DNA of 64,000 nucleotides from Amycolatopsis sp. WQ 127309 (GTDB taxonomy: Bacteria; Actinomycetota; Actinomycetes; Mycobacteriales; Pseudonocardiaceae): positions 7,515,001-7,579,000 of the forward strand of contig NZ_CP095481.1 in assembly GCF_023023025.1 (NCBI RefSeq). The letters are read 5' to 3'. Shown piece after piece: positions 18,029-25,865 of this stretch (position 1 is its first letter; each line of letters opens with the position of its first letter). Below the pieces are notes generated by a model. That model was not told the origin of the DNA and made no database searches. It saw only the letters and a program-made list of their open reading frames with translations. The position numbers and the translations under genes are program-made.

Positions 18029-19231
18029 TCAGGCGGCGTAGCGGTTGGCGGGCTTGGCGAGGCCGAGCAGGCCGCGCAGGGTGTCCGCCTCGTACTCGGT
18101 GCGGAAGGCGCCGCGGGCGCGCAGCTCGGGGACCAGGCCCCGGGTGATCGCGGTCAGGTCGTGCGGCACCGCGCCCGGCCGCAGCCGGAACCCGGAGAGC
18201 CCGGCCGCCTGCCAGTCGAGCAGCAGGTCGGCGAGGCCGGCGGGCGTGCCGGTGAAGACGTGGGCGTCCGAGGTGTACTTCGCGCCGGACAGGTCGTCGA
18301 GCCGGGCCAAGCGGTCGGCGGCGGCCCGCTCGGTCTCGTCGAGGAACACGACGACGTCGCCGAACACGTGCAGCGTCTCGGCCGCGCGGCCGGCCCGGTC
18401 CTGCTCGTCGCGCACCGCGGTGACGATCTCGCCGGCCTGCGTGCGGTCGAACGGCGTCACGTAGACGACGTCGGCCGAGCGGGCGGCGAGGCGGTAGGGG
18501 ACCGCGGCGTGCGCCAGCGCGGTGACCGGCGGCTGGCCCTGCGGCGGGCGCGGGGTGATCGACGGGCCCTTGACCTTGAACCAGCGGCCTTCGAAGTCGA
18601 TGTAGTGCAGCTTCTCCCGGTCGACGAACCGGCCGGTCGCGACGTCGCGGATCTCGGCGTCGTCCTCCCAGCTGTCCCACAGCCGGCGCAGCACCTCGAC
18701 GTAGTCCGCGGCCTCGTCGAACAGCTCCGACAGCGGGCTCACGACGTCCGGCGTGGTGGAGTCCTCGAGCCGGAACTCGCCGAACTCCCGGCGGCCGAAG
18801 TGCCGGTTGTCCGCGGGCCGCCCGGCGACCTGGACGCGGACGCCGGCCCGGCCGCCGCTGACGTAGTCGAGCGTCGCGATCGCCTTCGACAGGTGGAACG
18901 GCTCGGTGTGGGTGACGATCGCGGTCGGCACGAGCCCGATGTGCGAGGTCAGCGGCGCGACGCGGGCGGCGATCAGCACCGCGTCGAGGCGGCCCTGGAC
19001 CAGGTCGGTGCGCTCGCCCGGCCGGTCGAGGTACTGCTCGGTCTGCAGGGCCAGCGAGTCCTCGAGGGTGACGAAGTCCAGCTTGGCCGCCTCGGCCTCG
19101 CGGACCACGTCGGTCCAGTACCCCGCGGTGAGCAGCTCACCCGGCCGCGCCCCCGGCTCCCGCCACGCGGCGGGGTGCCACCCGGCACCGTCCAGCGCGA
19201 CGGCGATCCGTGGTCCGTTCCCTGCTGCCAT
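18029..19231 (-). CDS. LLM-class flavin-dependent oxidoreductase
   Basis: 400 residues of the bacterial luciferase-like fold. Motifs include DFVTLEDSLALQ, HIGLVPTAIVTHTEPFHLSK, TLDYVSGGRAGVRVQVAGRP and a C-terminal HDLTAITRGLVPELRARGAF. It is longer than F420-dependent members and resembles partners found beside DszA/NtaA-like enzymes. Translated just before the NtaA-like gene with 11 bp between, the two probably act on the same substrate or in sequence. The start Met follows an AGGAAAG ribosome site. Confidence 0.85.
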   Translation of the reverse strand: MAAGNGPRIAVALDGAGWHPAAWREPGARPGELLTAGYWTDVVREAEAAKLDFVTLEDSLALQTEQYLDRPGERTDLVQGRLDAVLIAARVAPLTSHIGLVPTAIVTHTEPFHLSKAIATLDYVSGGRAGVRVQVAGRPADNRHFGRREFGEFRLEDSTTPDVVSPLSELFDEAADYVEVLRRLWDSWEDDAEIRDVATGRFVDREKLHYIDFEGRWFKVKGPSITPRPPQGQPPVTALAHAAVPYRLAARSADVVYVTPFDRTQAGEIVTAVRDEQDRAGRAAETLHVFGDVVVFLDETERAAADRLARLDDLSGAKYTSDAHVFTGTPAGLADLLLDWQAAGLSGFRLRPGAVPHDLTAITRGLVPELRARGAFRTEYEADTLRGLLGLAKPANRYAA

Positions 19232-19355
19232 CCCGGCTTTCCTTCCCTCGTCCCGTGGCCTCAGTGTGCGCCGGTTCCCGGTGGCCGGGCCGGAGTGGCC
19301 AGGGGGTGGGAAAATGGGAAGTTTCCGGGCGGCCCGGGAATAACCGGGACGTGAA

Positions 19356-19387
19356 ACGGCCGCCGCACTCCGGAGTGCGGCGGCCGT
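19356..19387. terminator. Palindromic terminator downstream of csbD-like gene
   Basis: A perfect 32-bp palindrome with arms ACGGCCGCCGCACTCC and GGAGTGCGGCGGCCGT and no formal spacer. It begins 22 nt past the minus-strand CsbD stop and would form a very stable hairpin. Confidence 0.85.
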
Positions 19388-19409
19388 CCCGGGCCGGGGC
19401 CCGGGGAGA

Positions 19410-19586
19410 TCAGTCCTTGTGACCCTTCACAGCGTCCTTGACCTTGTCGGCGGCCTGCTTGAGGGCACCCTTGCCCTGATCGGCCTTGCCTTCGGCCTGC
19501 CACTGCTCGTTCCCGGTGGCGTCGCCGACCTTTTCCTTGGCCTGGCCCTTGAGCTCTTCGGCCTTGTGTTCCGCCTTGTCGTTCAT
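19410..19586 (-). CDS. CsbD-like stress protein
   Basis: A 58-residue, highly charged protein: NDKAEHKAEELKGQAKEKVG, then DATGNEQWQAEGKADQGKG and a Lys/Ala tail. This is the full CsbD pattern with the conserved G[QK]AKEKVGDATGNxxxxAEG core. CsbD proteins are abundant in general stress responses of Gram-positive bacteria; their biochemical role is unknown. The ATG follows AGGAAAGG. A sigmaB/sigmaF-like promoter is present about 21 nt upstream of the predicted mRNA start, and a strong terminator follows. Confidence 0.92.
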   Translation of the reverse strand: MNDKAEHKAEELKGQAKEKVGDATGNEQWQAEGKADQGKGALKQAADKVKDAVKGHKD

Positions 19587-19614
19587 CGTCCGCCTTTCCT
19601 GGGGTGCGGTACGG

Positions 19615-19639
19615 CTACCCGGTGCCGCGGCGGATACAC
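19615..19639 (-). promoter_or_regulatory. SigmaB/sigmaF-like promoter for csbD-like gene
   Basis: On the minus strand GTGT and GGGTAG are separated by 15 bp, fitting the actinobacterial general-stress consensus (GNNT, 14-16 bp, GGGTA). The predicted start site is about 20 nt before the CsbD ATG. CsbD genes are classic members of such regulons. Confidence 0.6.
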
Positions 19640-19764
19640 ATCGGGCCGGGTGCGAGGGCATGGCCGTCGCCCACCCCGGGGCGAAACTCCGAAAACGGAC
19701 CGGAACCCCCCGCGGATCTGACATCATGCGGGCGGATGTCACCAGACCGCGCAAGGGAGACACG

Positions 19765-20256
19765 ATGTCCGCGCACATGGACGAGCTGATCGCCCAGTTC
19801 CAGAACTTCCAGGCGAAGGTTCGCCAGGCCGAGACCCGCTTCGCCGGGGTCGGCGACATGCAGGAGCGGATCGCCCAGGTGGCGACCACCGTGACCTCGC
19901 CGGACGGCAACGTCACGGTCGTGGCCGGGGCCGGCGGGACCGTCACCGACCTGCGGCTCGCCGCGGGGGCCACGCACCTCGAAGCGGGCCGGCTGGCGGC
20001 GATCATCATGACGACCCTGCGCCAGGCCGTGGCCGGGGCCGTCCAGCAGCAGGCCGGGATCGTGGACGACGCCTTCGGCGACACGCTCGGCGTCACCACG
20101 CAGGAGCAGGTGCGCGAGGCCCAGGCCGAAGCTTTCGGAACCGTCGCCGAGCCCCCTGCGTCGGAGCCGCAAGCGCCGCAGGCCGCCCCGCGACGCCGGC
20201 CCGCCCCGCGGGACGACGACTACTTCGAAGAGAACACGATCCTCCGCCGCGACTGA
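19765..20256 (+). CDS. YbaB/EbfC-family protein linked to a type VII-like unit
   Basis: A 163-residue protein whose first 100 residues follow the YbaB/EbfC DNA-binding fold: an N-terminal helix (LIAQFQNFQAKVRQAETRFA), strands VTSPDGNVTVVAGAGGTVTD, and a C-terminal helix (LAAIIMTTLRQAVAGAVQQQ). A Pro/Ala-rich tail ends in DDDYFEENTILRRD, reminiscent of the YxxxD/E export motif of type VII substrates (Y, three residues, E). Such proteins commonly precede WXG/EspC-like genes in Pseudonocardiaceae. AAGGGAGA precedes the ATG. The EspC-like gene begins 22 bp after its stop. Confidence 0.78.
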   Translation: MSAHMDELIAQFQNFQAKVRQAETRFAGVGDMQERIAQVATTVTSPDGNVTVVAGAGGTVTDLRLAAGATHLEAGRLAAIIMTTLRQAVAGAVQQQAGIVDDAFGDTLGVTTQEQVREAQAEAFGTVAEPPASEPQAPQAAPRRRPAPRDDDYFEENTILRRD

Positions 20257-20278
20257 CCCCGACCGAGAGAGCTCCGCG

Positions 20279-20614
20279 ATGCCAGAAGGAATCCAGACCA
20301 ACATCGGCGCGATCTCCGCGTACGCCCGGCAGCTGCCGTTCTACGAGCAGGAAGCCGACAAGTTCGGCGCCAAGATCGACGCCGCCGACGTCACCGACGA
20401 GGCGTGGGGGCTCATCGGCCTGTTCGCGAAGCAGGGCTACACCGACCGGCTCGGCGAACTGCGGTCGCTGCTGACCGACCTGAAGGACGGCGTCGACGGC
20501 TTCACCACCAAGCTGACCAAGGCCGCGGAGATGTACCAGGGCATGGAAGACGCCGGCGTGATCACGTTCGGCCGGTACGAGGCGCAGATCGACGCGGTCG
20601 GGGAGGGCAAGTGA
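20279..20614 (+). CDS. EspC/WXG100-like type VII secretion-associated protein
   Basis: 111 residues, helical, with the features of small ESX-associated proteins: an N-terminal helix (IGAISAYARQLPFYEQEADK), a central W-containing turn (DEAWGLIGLF) and a long C-terminal helix (LTDLKDGVDGFTTKLTKAAE). It is close to the EspC-type family. These proteins pair with a larger partner before export. The stop overlaps the next start (GTGA), so the two are translated together. No EccC-type ATPase is in the window, so secretion would depend on a system encoded elsewhere. Confidence 0.75.
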   Translation: MPEGIQTNIGAISAYARQLPFYEQEADKFGAKIDAADVTDEAWGLIGLFAKQGYTDRLGELRSLLTDLKDGVDGFTTKLTKAAEMYQGMEDAGVITFGRYEAQIDAVGEGK

Positions 20615-21735
20615 GCGAGCACAAGAGCATCGCCGACGCGCTGGACGTCCAGCCCTACGACGAGAGCACGGGCGCGAACCTCGACCGCGCGGCGGGTTAC
20701 GTGCCGGTGGCGGGCACGGCCTACAAGGCGGGCAAGTCCATCGGGGAGCACGCCCAGCAGGCGGCGCAGGCGGGCAACTTCGGCGAGCTGGCGTCGGCGG
20801 GCGGCGCGCTGGTCGGCGACGGCGCGAAGTTCGTCGGCGCGGCCGCCGGCGACATGGTCACCTTCGCCATGGACCCGATCGGCTGGCTCGTCAGCCACGG
20901 CCTGAACATGCTGCTCGAGCTGGTCCAGCCGCTGCAGGACGCGTTGCACCAGGTCACCGGCGACGGCCCGGCCATCGGGCACGCGTCGGAGAACTTCGTG
21001 ACGATCGCCCAGGGCTTCGTCGCGCTCGCCGAGGACTTCGAGAAGACCGGCGACACCGCGCTGGCCGAGTGGGTGGACGACGCCGGCAACGCGGCGAAGG
21101 AAGCGCTCGGCGACTTCTCCTCGGGCATCCGCGGCGTCGGCTCGGCCGCCGGGTCGGTGGCCGAGGTGCTGCAGATGTGGTCGATGGTCATGGTCGTCAT
21201 CGAAGAGGTGATCAAGGGGATCATCACCGAGCTGGTGTCCTGGCTGATCACGCTCTGGCTGCCCGCGCTGGCGGCGTCGGTGATCAGCTTCGGCAGCTCG
21301 GTCGCCGCCGCGATGACCGCGTCGATCGCCAAGGCCGCCAGCGTGCTGAAGAAGGTGACCGGCTACCTGGGCAAGTTCGGCAAGCTGCTCGACACCTTCA
21401 TCGAGTTCATGGCGAAGTACTCGACGAAGCTGGTCGAGTTCACCACCAAGCTGCGGGTCGGCGTGATGCCCGGCCAGACCAAGTTCGGCTTCGGCGCGGT
21501 CGCCCAGGGCTTCCAGCCGAGCAACCGGGTGCTCACGACGATGTTCGGCACCTCGGCGGGCGCCGGCCCGCTGCTCGCCGGCGCGGGCGTCAAGGCGGGT
21601 ATCGGCGCGGCGAAGGGTGCCTTCGCCGAAGGCAAGGAAGCTGTCACGCCCGAGGGGGACGAACCGTGGTTCGACAAGAGCGAGATCGGCGGGGACCGGA
21701 GCCCGGAGGACACCCGGAAGGACCTGGACATCTAG
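20611..21735 (+). CDS. Large WXG-like protein with hydrophobic centre, type VII unit
   Basis: 374 residues. The N-terminal 190 residues are helical and Ala/Gly-rich and resemble the extended WXG domain of type VII effectors (ASENFVTIAQGFVALAEDFE and a later TALAEWVDDAG). Residues 185-245 are strongly hydrophobic (MWSMVMVVIEEVIKGIITEL; SWLITLWLPALAASVISFGS). The C terminus is acidic and short (DRSPEDTRKDLDI) and shows no nuclease or ADP-ribosyltransferase domain. A membrane-acting effector or a pore-like partner is possible. Coupled to the EspC-like gene by a GTGA overlap. Confidence 0.65.
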   Translation: MSEHKSIADALDVQPYDESTGANLDRAAGYVPVAGTAYKAGKSIGEHAQQAAQAGNFGELASAGGALVGDGAKFVGAAAGDMVTFAMDPIGWLVSHGLNMLLELVQPLQDALHQVTGDGPAIGHASENFVTIAQGFVALAEDFEKTGDTALAEWVDDAGNAAKEALGDFSSGIRGVGSAAGSVAEVLQMWSMVMVVIEEVIKGIITELVSWLITLWLPALAASVISFGSSVAAAMTASIAKAASVLKKVTGYLGKFGKLLDTFIEFMAKYSTKLVEFTTKLRVGVMPGQTKFGFGAVAQGFQPSNRVLTTMFGTSAGAGPLLAGAGVKAGIGAAKGAFAEGKEAVTPEGDEPWFDKSEIGGDRSPEDTRKDLDI

Positions 21736-22376
21736 AGACGCGGGCAGCCGAGCTCCAGGACCGCGCCGAACGCTGGTCGGCTGACGCCCAGGTCCGCCCG
21801 GGCTTCCGGGAACGCGTCGAGGGTTTCCTCCGGGACCACTGGCACGAGCCGGTGATCGTGCTGCGCCTGGGGGACACGGACCTGGGTTTCGACGTCCCCG
21901 GCCGCCGCCACGACGGGACGGTGGCGGGAAAGCGGCTGATCCGCCGGTTCTTCTGGAACATCGCCCGCGGCATCGGCGGCGCGGTCGTGTCCGTCTTCGT
22001 CCTGGCCAACGGCGGCGGCGGGGGCCGTCCGTTCCAGCGGGAGATCCGCGTGTCGGGCCCGGCGGACGCACAGGCGCTGGACTTGACCGACCGCCTGGGC
22101 TCGGCGAGCGGCCCGTGGCTGGCGTTTTCCCCGACGGCGGTAGCCGTGGTGGACACGGGCTCGACGTACGTCGACCCGGCCGGCGCGCCGGCGCCGCGGA
22201 TCGTCTGGGAGGCCCGGAAACCCGAGGCTCCGGAGGTCGGCTTCCGCAAGCAGGAGCTGACCTGGCCGGACGGTTCGGTGTTCCGGTTCCCGCTGCACGG
22301 GCGTTCGGAGGAGCAGCACCTGCGGAAGTTCCTGGAGTGGCCGGACGTGGTGCACTGGAACGGCCGCCCGGAGTAG
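21666..22376 (+). CDS. Unknown protein of the type VII-like unit, start uncertain
   Basis: This frame is clearly coding: WHEPVIVLRLGDTDLGFDVP, then RLIRRFFWNIARGIGGAVVS, FVLANGGGGGRPF and a C-terminal RFPLHGRSEEQHLRKFLEWP. No known domain was recognised. The only plausible start is a GTG preceded by GAGGGGG, which overlaps the previous gene by 70 bp in another frame and gives 236 residues. The overlap and position suggest it is an immunity or chaperone protein for the preceding product, but that is inference. The 21-bp repeat array begins 27 bp after its stop. Confidence 0.6.
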   Translation: MVRQERDRRGPEPGGHPEGPGHLETRAAELQDRAERWSADAQVRPGFRERVEGFLRDHWHEPVIVLRLGDTDLGFDVPGRRHDGTVAGKRLIRRFFWNIARGIGGAVVSVFVLANGGGGGRPFQREIRVSGPADAQALDLTDRLGSASGPWLAFSPTAVAVVDTGSTYVDPAGAPAPRIVWEARKPEAPEVGFRKQELTWPDGSVFRFPLHGRSEEQHLRKFLEWPDVVHWNGRPE

Positions 22377-22403
22377 GACAGCCGGAGCGCGCGCCGCATC
22401 GAG

Positions 22404-22968
22404 CCGCTCAACGCGGCTGCTGGAGTGGCCGACACGGCGGCGGGAGCGCCGAGTGCGGCTGCTGGAGCGCCGAGTGCGGCTGCTGGAGTGGTCGATTCGG
22501 CGCTCGGAAAGTCCAACATGCTGCCCAGAGCGGACAATACGGCGCCCGGAGCGGCCGACTCGCTGCCCGGAGTGGCCGACACTGTGGCCGCAACGATCAA
22601 CACGCGGCCCGGGCAGCCAGCGCGGCTGCTGGAGTGGGGGACAAGGCGCTCTGAGGGGCGATACGGTCCCCGAGCGGCCAACACGGCCGGTGGAGCGCCA
22701 ACACCGCGGCCGCAGCGGCCAACACACCGCGCGAAGTAGCCAAGTGCGGCGGCGAGAGGGGCCGACACGGCGCCCGGAGATGCTGACACCGTGCCCGGGA
22801 ACGGCCAACACAGCGGCCAGAGCGGCCGACACACTGCCCGCGGCGGCCGACACGGTGCCCGGAGGGGCCAACACGGCGCCTGGACCGGCCAACACGCTGC
22901 CCGGAGTGGCCAACACGCTGACCGCAGCGGCCAACACGCTAACCGGAGTGACCGACGCGGCGGCTGGA
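22404..22968. repeat. Tandem array of about 27 degenerate 21-bp repeats
   Basis: By hand parsing, 22 units are exactly 21 bp. The other five are 20, 19, 20, 22 and 22 bp, giving 565 bp in all. The typical unit begins GCGGCCAACACG and ends GCCCGGA. Two adjacent units are identical (22446-22466 and 22467-22487). In the last eight units a seven-residue pattern (x-A-N-T-L-P-G) is open on the plus strand, but the off-length units break it elsewhere, so the array is probably not one gene. There are no spacers, so it is not CRISPR. Twenty-one bp is two helical turns, so a protein could bind the same face along it. Confidence 0.9.
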
Positions 22969-22989
22969 GTGGTGGGTTTCGTGTTCCGC

Positions 22990-23292
22990 TTAGTGCTGTG
23001 CGGTAGCCGGGTCGCCGAAGTGGGCGGCTCGGCTGTGTCCGGGGCTCAGCTCCTCCGTCAAGATCGTGTCCAGGTCTCGCGCGGCCCTGCGCAGCGGCCG
23101 GCGGACCGTCCACAGCACGGTCAGCGTGGCGAACACGAGGATCACCACCGTGACCCCGAGAGCCGTGTCGGCGAGGAGCAGGATCGTCGCCGCCAGGACC
23201 AGGATCGGGGACAGGCCGGTGGTCGAGCGGCGGGCGTGGCGCGGGCGGTGCGTCCATGCACGCAAGCCCGCCTGTCGGTGGTGCGTGGTCAT
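22990..23292 (-). CDS. Small membrane protein of unknown function
   Basis: The ATG is chosen because GGAGG lies just upstream; a longer reading has no ribosome site. The 100-residue product has a basic N terminus (THHRQAGLRAWTHRPRHARR), a hydrophobic region of two helices (about residues 28-62: LSPILVLAATILLLADTALG, VTVVILVFATLTVLW) and a charged cytoplasmic tail. No family was recognised. It faces the 21-bp repeat array, whose last unit lies 21 bp beyond its stop. The 288 bp between its start and the TetR gene holds only a weak TCACC/GGTGA inverted repeat. Confidence 0.65.
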   Translation of the reverse strand: MTTHHRQAGLRAWTHRPRHARRSTTGLSPILVLAATILLLADTALGVTVVILVFATLTVLWTVRRPLRRAARDLDTILTEELSPGHSRAAHFGDPATAQH

Positions 23293-23580
23293 CCGTCCTC
23301 CACCCCTGCGCTCCGGCGGGTCGCTACGCTGCGTTCCCGCCATTAGCTCCAAAGTGTCGCAGACGAGGGCGTTCGGATGATCAGTCCAGGACGTGGTGTA
23401 CCCGAAAGACTGTCCCCCATCGCCCGGTAGGCCGTACATGATCGGGCTGAATGCGCAATCAGGTGAGGTGCGTGTCGGAATAGTTCACCGGATCGGGTGA
23501 TGGTCTACGGATTCCGTGCCAAAACGTCGTCACTCTGAACAGGACTGTTTAACCGTGGCCGCCACGGGCTATCACCAAGG

Positions 23581-24180
23581 GTGGCCCCCGAACGGAGCAA
23601 CGAGACGGCCGTCCACGCCGCGCGCCGGGCGCAGCTGGTGGACGCGGCCATCGACGTGCTCGCCCGCGACGGGTACGCCGCCGCGTCCACCGTGCGGATC
23701 GCGCGGGCGGCCGGGGTCAGCCGCGGCGTGCTCACCTACCACTTCCGGGACCGGGCCGACCTGGTCGCCGAGGTCGTCCGGACGGTGTACGCGCTCGCCG
23801 GGGCGCAGCTGGGGCCGCGGGTCGTCCGGGCCGGGTCGCCGCGGGCGAGCCTGCTCGCCTTCATCGGCGGCAGCGTCGAGTTCTACGCGGCCTATCCCCG
23901 GCACCTGGCCGCGCTCAGCGCCGTCTTCACCGCGCAGGAGCGGGACGGCACCCGGCACCACCAGACCGAGCTGGACGACGTCGGCGCGTTGCTGCGCGCC
24001 GGGGTCGAGGCCGGCGAGTTCCGGGCCTTCGACGTCGCGATCATGGCCGGCACGATCCGCGCCGCGCTCGACGCCGCCCTGGTCCGGGTCACCGCCGACC
24101 GCACACCCGCCACCGCGGCGCGGGTGCGTGACGAACTGGTCCGCACGTTCGACCTGGCGACCCGAAAGGAAACCCCATGA
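23581..24180 (+). CDS. TetR family regulator, BetI-like
   Basis: 199 residues. The helix-turn-helix lies at residues 15-62 (LVDAAIDVLARDGYAAASTV, RIARAAGVSRGVLTYHFRDR), with the YHF ending typical of TetR proteins; SRGVLTYHFRDRADLV is BetI-like. The GTG start has only weak AAGG upstream. The stop overlaps the ATG of the carboxylesterase gene (ATGA), so the regulator and esterase form an operon. This regulator probably controls the pair in response to an ester or its product. Confidence 0.85.
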   Translation: MAPERSNETAVHAARRAQLVDAAIDVLARDGYAAASTVRIARAAGVSRGVLTYHFRDRADLVAEVVRTVYALAGAQLGPRVVRAGSPRASLLAFIGGSVEFYAAYPRHLAALSAVFTAQERDGTRHHQTELDDVGALLRAGVEAGEFRAFDVAIMAGTIRAALDAALVRVTADRTPATAARVRDELVRTFDLATRKETP

Positions 24181-25754
24181 CCGTCCGAGCCCGGATCGCC
24201 GGCGCGCTGACCGTGGCGCTGGCCCTGACCGCGGCCGCGTGCTCGAGCCCGCCACCCGACGGGCCGCAGCTGACCGTCGGCACCACCAGCGGTCAGGTGC
24301 ACGGCCTGGCCACCGCGTCGGCGCGGGAGTTCCTCGGCGTCCGCTACGCGCTCGCGCCGACGGGGGAGCGCCGCTGGACCGCGCCGCAGCCCGCGCCGGC
24401 TCCGGCCGGCGTCGTCGACGCGACCCGCCCCGGCGCCCGCTGCTCCCAGGGGACGCAGGCCGCCGGGACGTCCGAGGACTGCCTGTTCCTCAACGTGACG
24501 ACCCCGCGCGACCAAGCGCCCGGCGAGCGCTTGCCGGTCATGGTGTGGTGGCACGGCGGGGGTTACACCAGCGGCTCCGGCGCCGACTACGACGCCCAGC
24601 GGCTGGCCTCGCGCGGGCACGTCGTCGTGGTCACGGTCAACTACCGCCTCGGCGTCTTCGGTTACCTCGGGCTGCCCGGCTTGGCCGGCTCGGGGAACTT
24701 CGGCTTCGCCGACCAGCTCGCCGCCACCCACTGGGCGAAGGACAACGCCGCGGCCTTCGGCGGCGACCCGGGCAACCTGACCGTCTTCGGCGAGTCCGCG
24801 GGCGGGATGTCGGCGTGCGCGCTGCTCACCTCGCCGCAGGCCGCCGGGCTCGTCCAGCGAGTCGCGATCTCGTCCGGCTCCTGCTTCCTGAACTGGCCCG
24901 CCGGCGGGCTGTTCCCCGGCGTCCCGGCGCAGACGCCCTACACCTCGCTGGCCACCGACCAGGCCGACGGCGTCGTGACCGCGAACCAGCTGGGCTGCCC
25001 GGGTCCTGGTGCGCTGCAGTGCCTCCGCCGCCTGCCCGCCGACAAGCTGCTGCCGGTGAGCACGGCGTTCTCCGACCACCTCGCCTACGGCACCGACCTG
25101 CTGCCGGAGAACCCGCCGGACGCGGTCCGCGCCGGCCGGATCGCCCGGATCCCGGTCCTCTCGGGCGGCAACCACGACGAAGCCCGCTCGTTCACGGGCG
25201 GCGCGGCGATGGCCGACCCGTCCTCGATCACCGAGGCGACCTACCCGCAGCTCGTGCGGGCGGCGTTCGGCGTCCGCGCCGCGGACGTCCTCCGGGAGTA
25301 CCCGCTGCAGCGGTTCCCGACGCCGGTCGAGGCGTTCTCGACGGTGATCACCGACGCGGCGTGGAGCTGTCCGACGCTGGCCGGCAACCAGGCCTTGGCG
25401 CGCACGACCAAGGTGTTCCCGTACGAGTTCGCCGAGTCGCACGCGCCGAACGTCAACCAGGTCAACGTGCCCGGCATGGCCCAGGGCGCCGCGCACGCCA
25501 CCGACACGCCGTACCTGTTCGACCTCGGCGGCAAGAACCTGCTCACCGATCCCGCCCAGGCCCGGCTCGGGGAGCGGATGGTCGGCTACTGGAGCGGCTT
25601 CGCCCGCACCGGGACCCCGGCCGCGCCCGGCGCGGCGGACATCGCCGCGGGGACCGCCACCTCGACGAGCGTGCTGAGCCTGACGGCCGCCGGCGGGAAC
25701 GTCGTCGACAGCGGATCCGACCACCACTGCGGCTTCTGGCCGCGGAACCCCTAG
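24177..25754 (+). CDS. Type B carboxylesterase, lipoprotein
   Basis: 525 residues with a lipoprotein signal (ALTVALALTAAAC, lipobox LTAAAC) so the enzyme is probably lipid-anchored outside the membrane. The oxyanion hole is HGGGYTSGSG, and the catalytic Ser is in FGESAGGMSA near residue 207. NVTTPRD and EDCLFLNV near residue 100 are the type-B signature. The final His lies near the C terminus (AAHATDTPYLF). It cleaves ester bonds of xenobiotics or lipids. It is translationally coupled to the upstream TetR gene. Confidence 0.92.
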   Translation: MTVRARIAGALTVALALTAAACSSPPPDGPQLTVGTTSGQVHGLATASAREFLGVRYALAPTGERRWTAPQPAPAPAGVVDATRPGARCSQGTQAAGTSEDCLFLNVTTPRDQAPGERLPVMVWWHGGGYTSGSGADYDAQRLASRGHVVVVTVNYRLGVFGYLGLPGLAGSGNFGFADQLAATHWAKDNAAAFGGDPGNLTVFGESAGGMSACALLTSPQAAGLVQRVAISSGSCFLNWPAGGLFPGVPAQTPYTSLATDQADGVVTANQLGCPGPGALQCLRRLPADKLLPVSTAFSDHLAYGTDLLPENPPDAVRAGRIARIPVLSGGNHDEARSFTGGAAMADPSSITEATYPQLVRAAFGVRAADVLREYPLQRFPTPVEAFSTVITDAAWSCPTLAGNQALARTTKVFPYEFAESHAPNVNQVNVPGMAQGAAHATDTPYLFDLGGKNLLTDPAQARLGERMVGYWSGFARTGTPAAPGAADIAAGTATSTSVLSLTAAGGNVVDSGSDHHCGFWPRNP

Positions 25755-25865
25755 CCCGCCGGAAGTACTGCGCCGAACGTGCGACATGAGTAACGGAGCC
25801 GTCGCTCTCGGGGACTGACTTCTCAGTGCCATCGAGGAGCAGACCCGAGCAGCCGGAGGCCGTGG

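Noticed and set aside
16677..18680. Apparent fusion of the two LLM genes on the minus strand (667 codons)
   Set aside because: The N-terminal 220 residues are a shadow of the upstream gene. The real ATG at 18017 has GGAGG and the proper N-terminal motif.
22404..22968. CRISPR array
   Set aside because: Repeats abut each other with no spacers, are only 21 bp and diverge; no cas genes are in the window.
22425..23346. Repeat protein encoded by the 21-bp array
   Set aside because: Seven-residue repeats appear in parts, but five units of other length break the frame, and there is no ribosome site. A decayed gene cannot be excluded.
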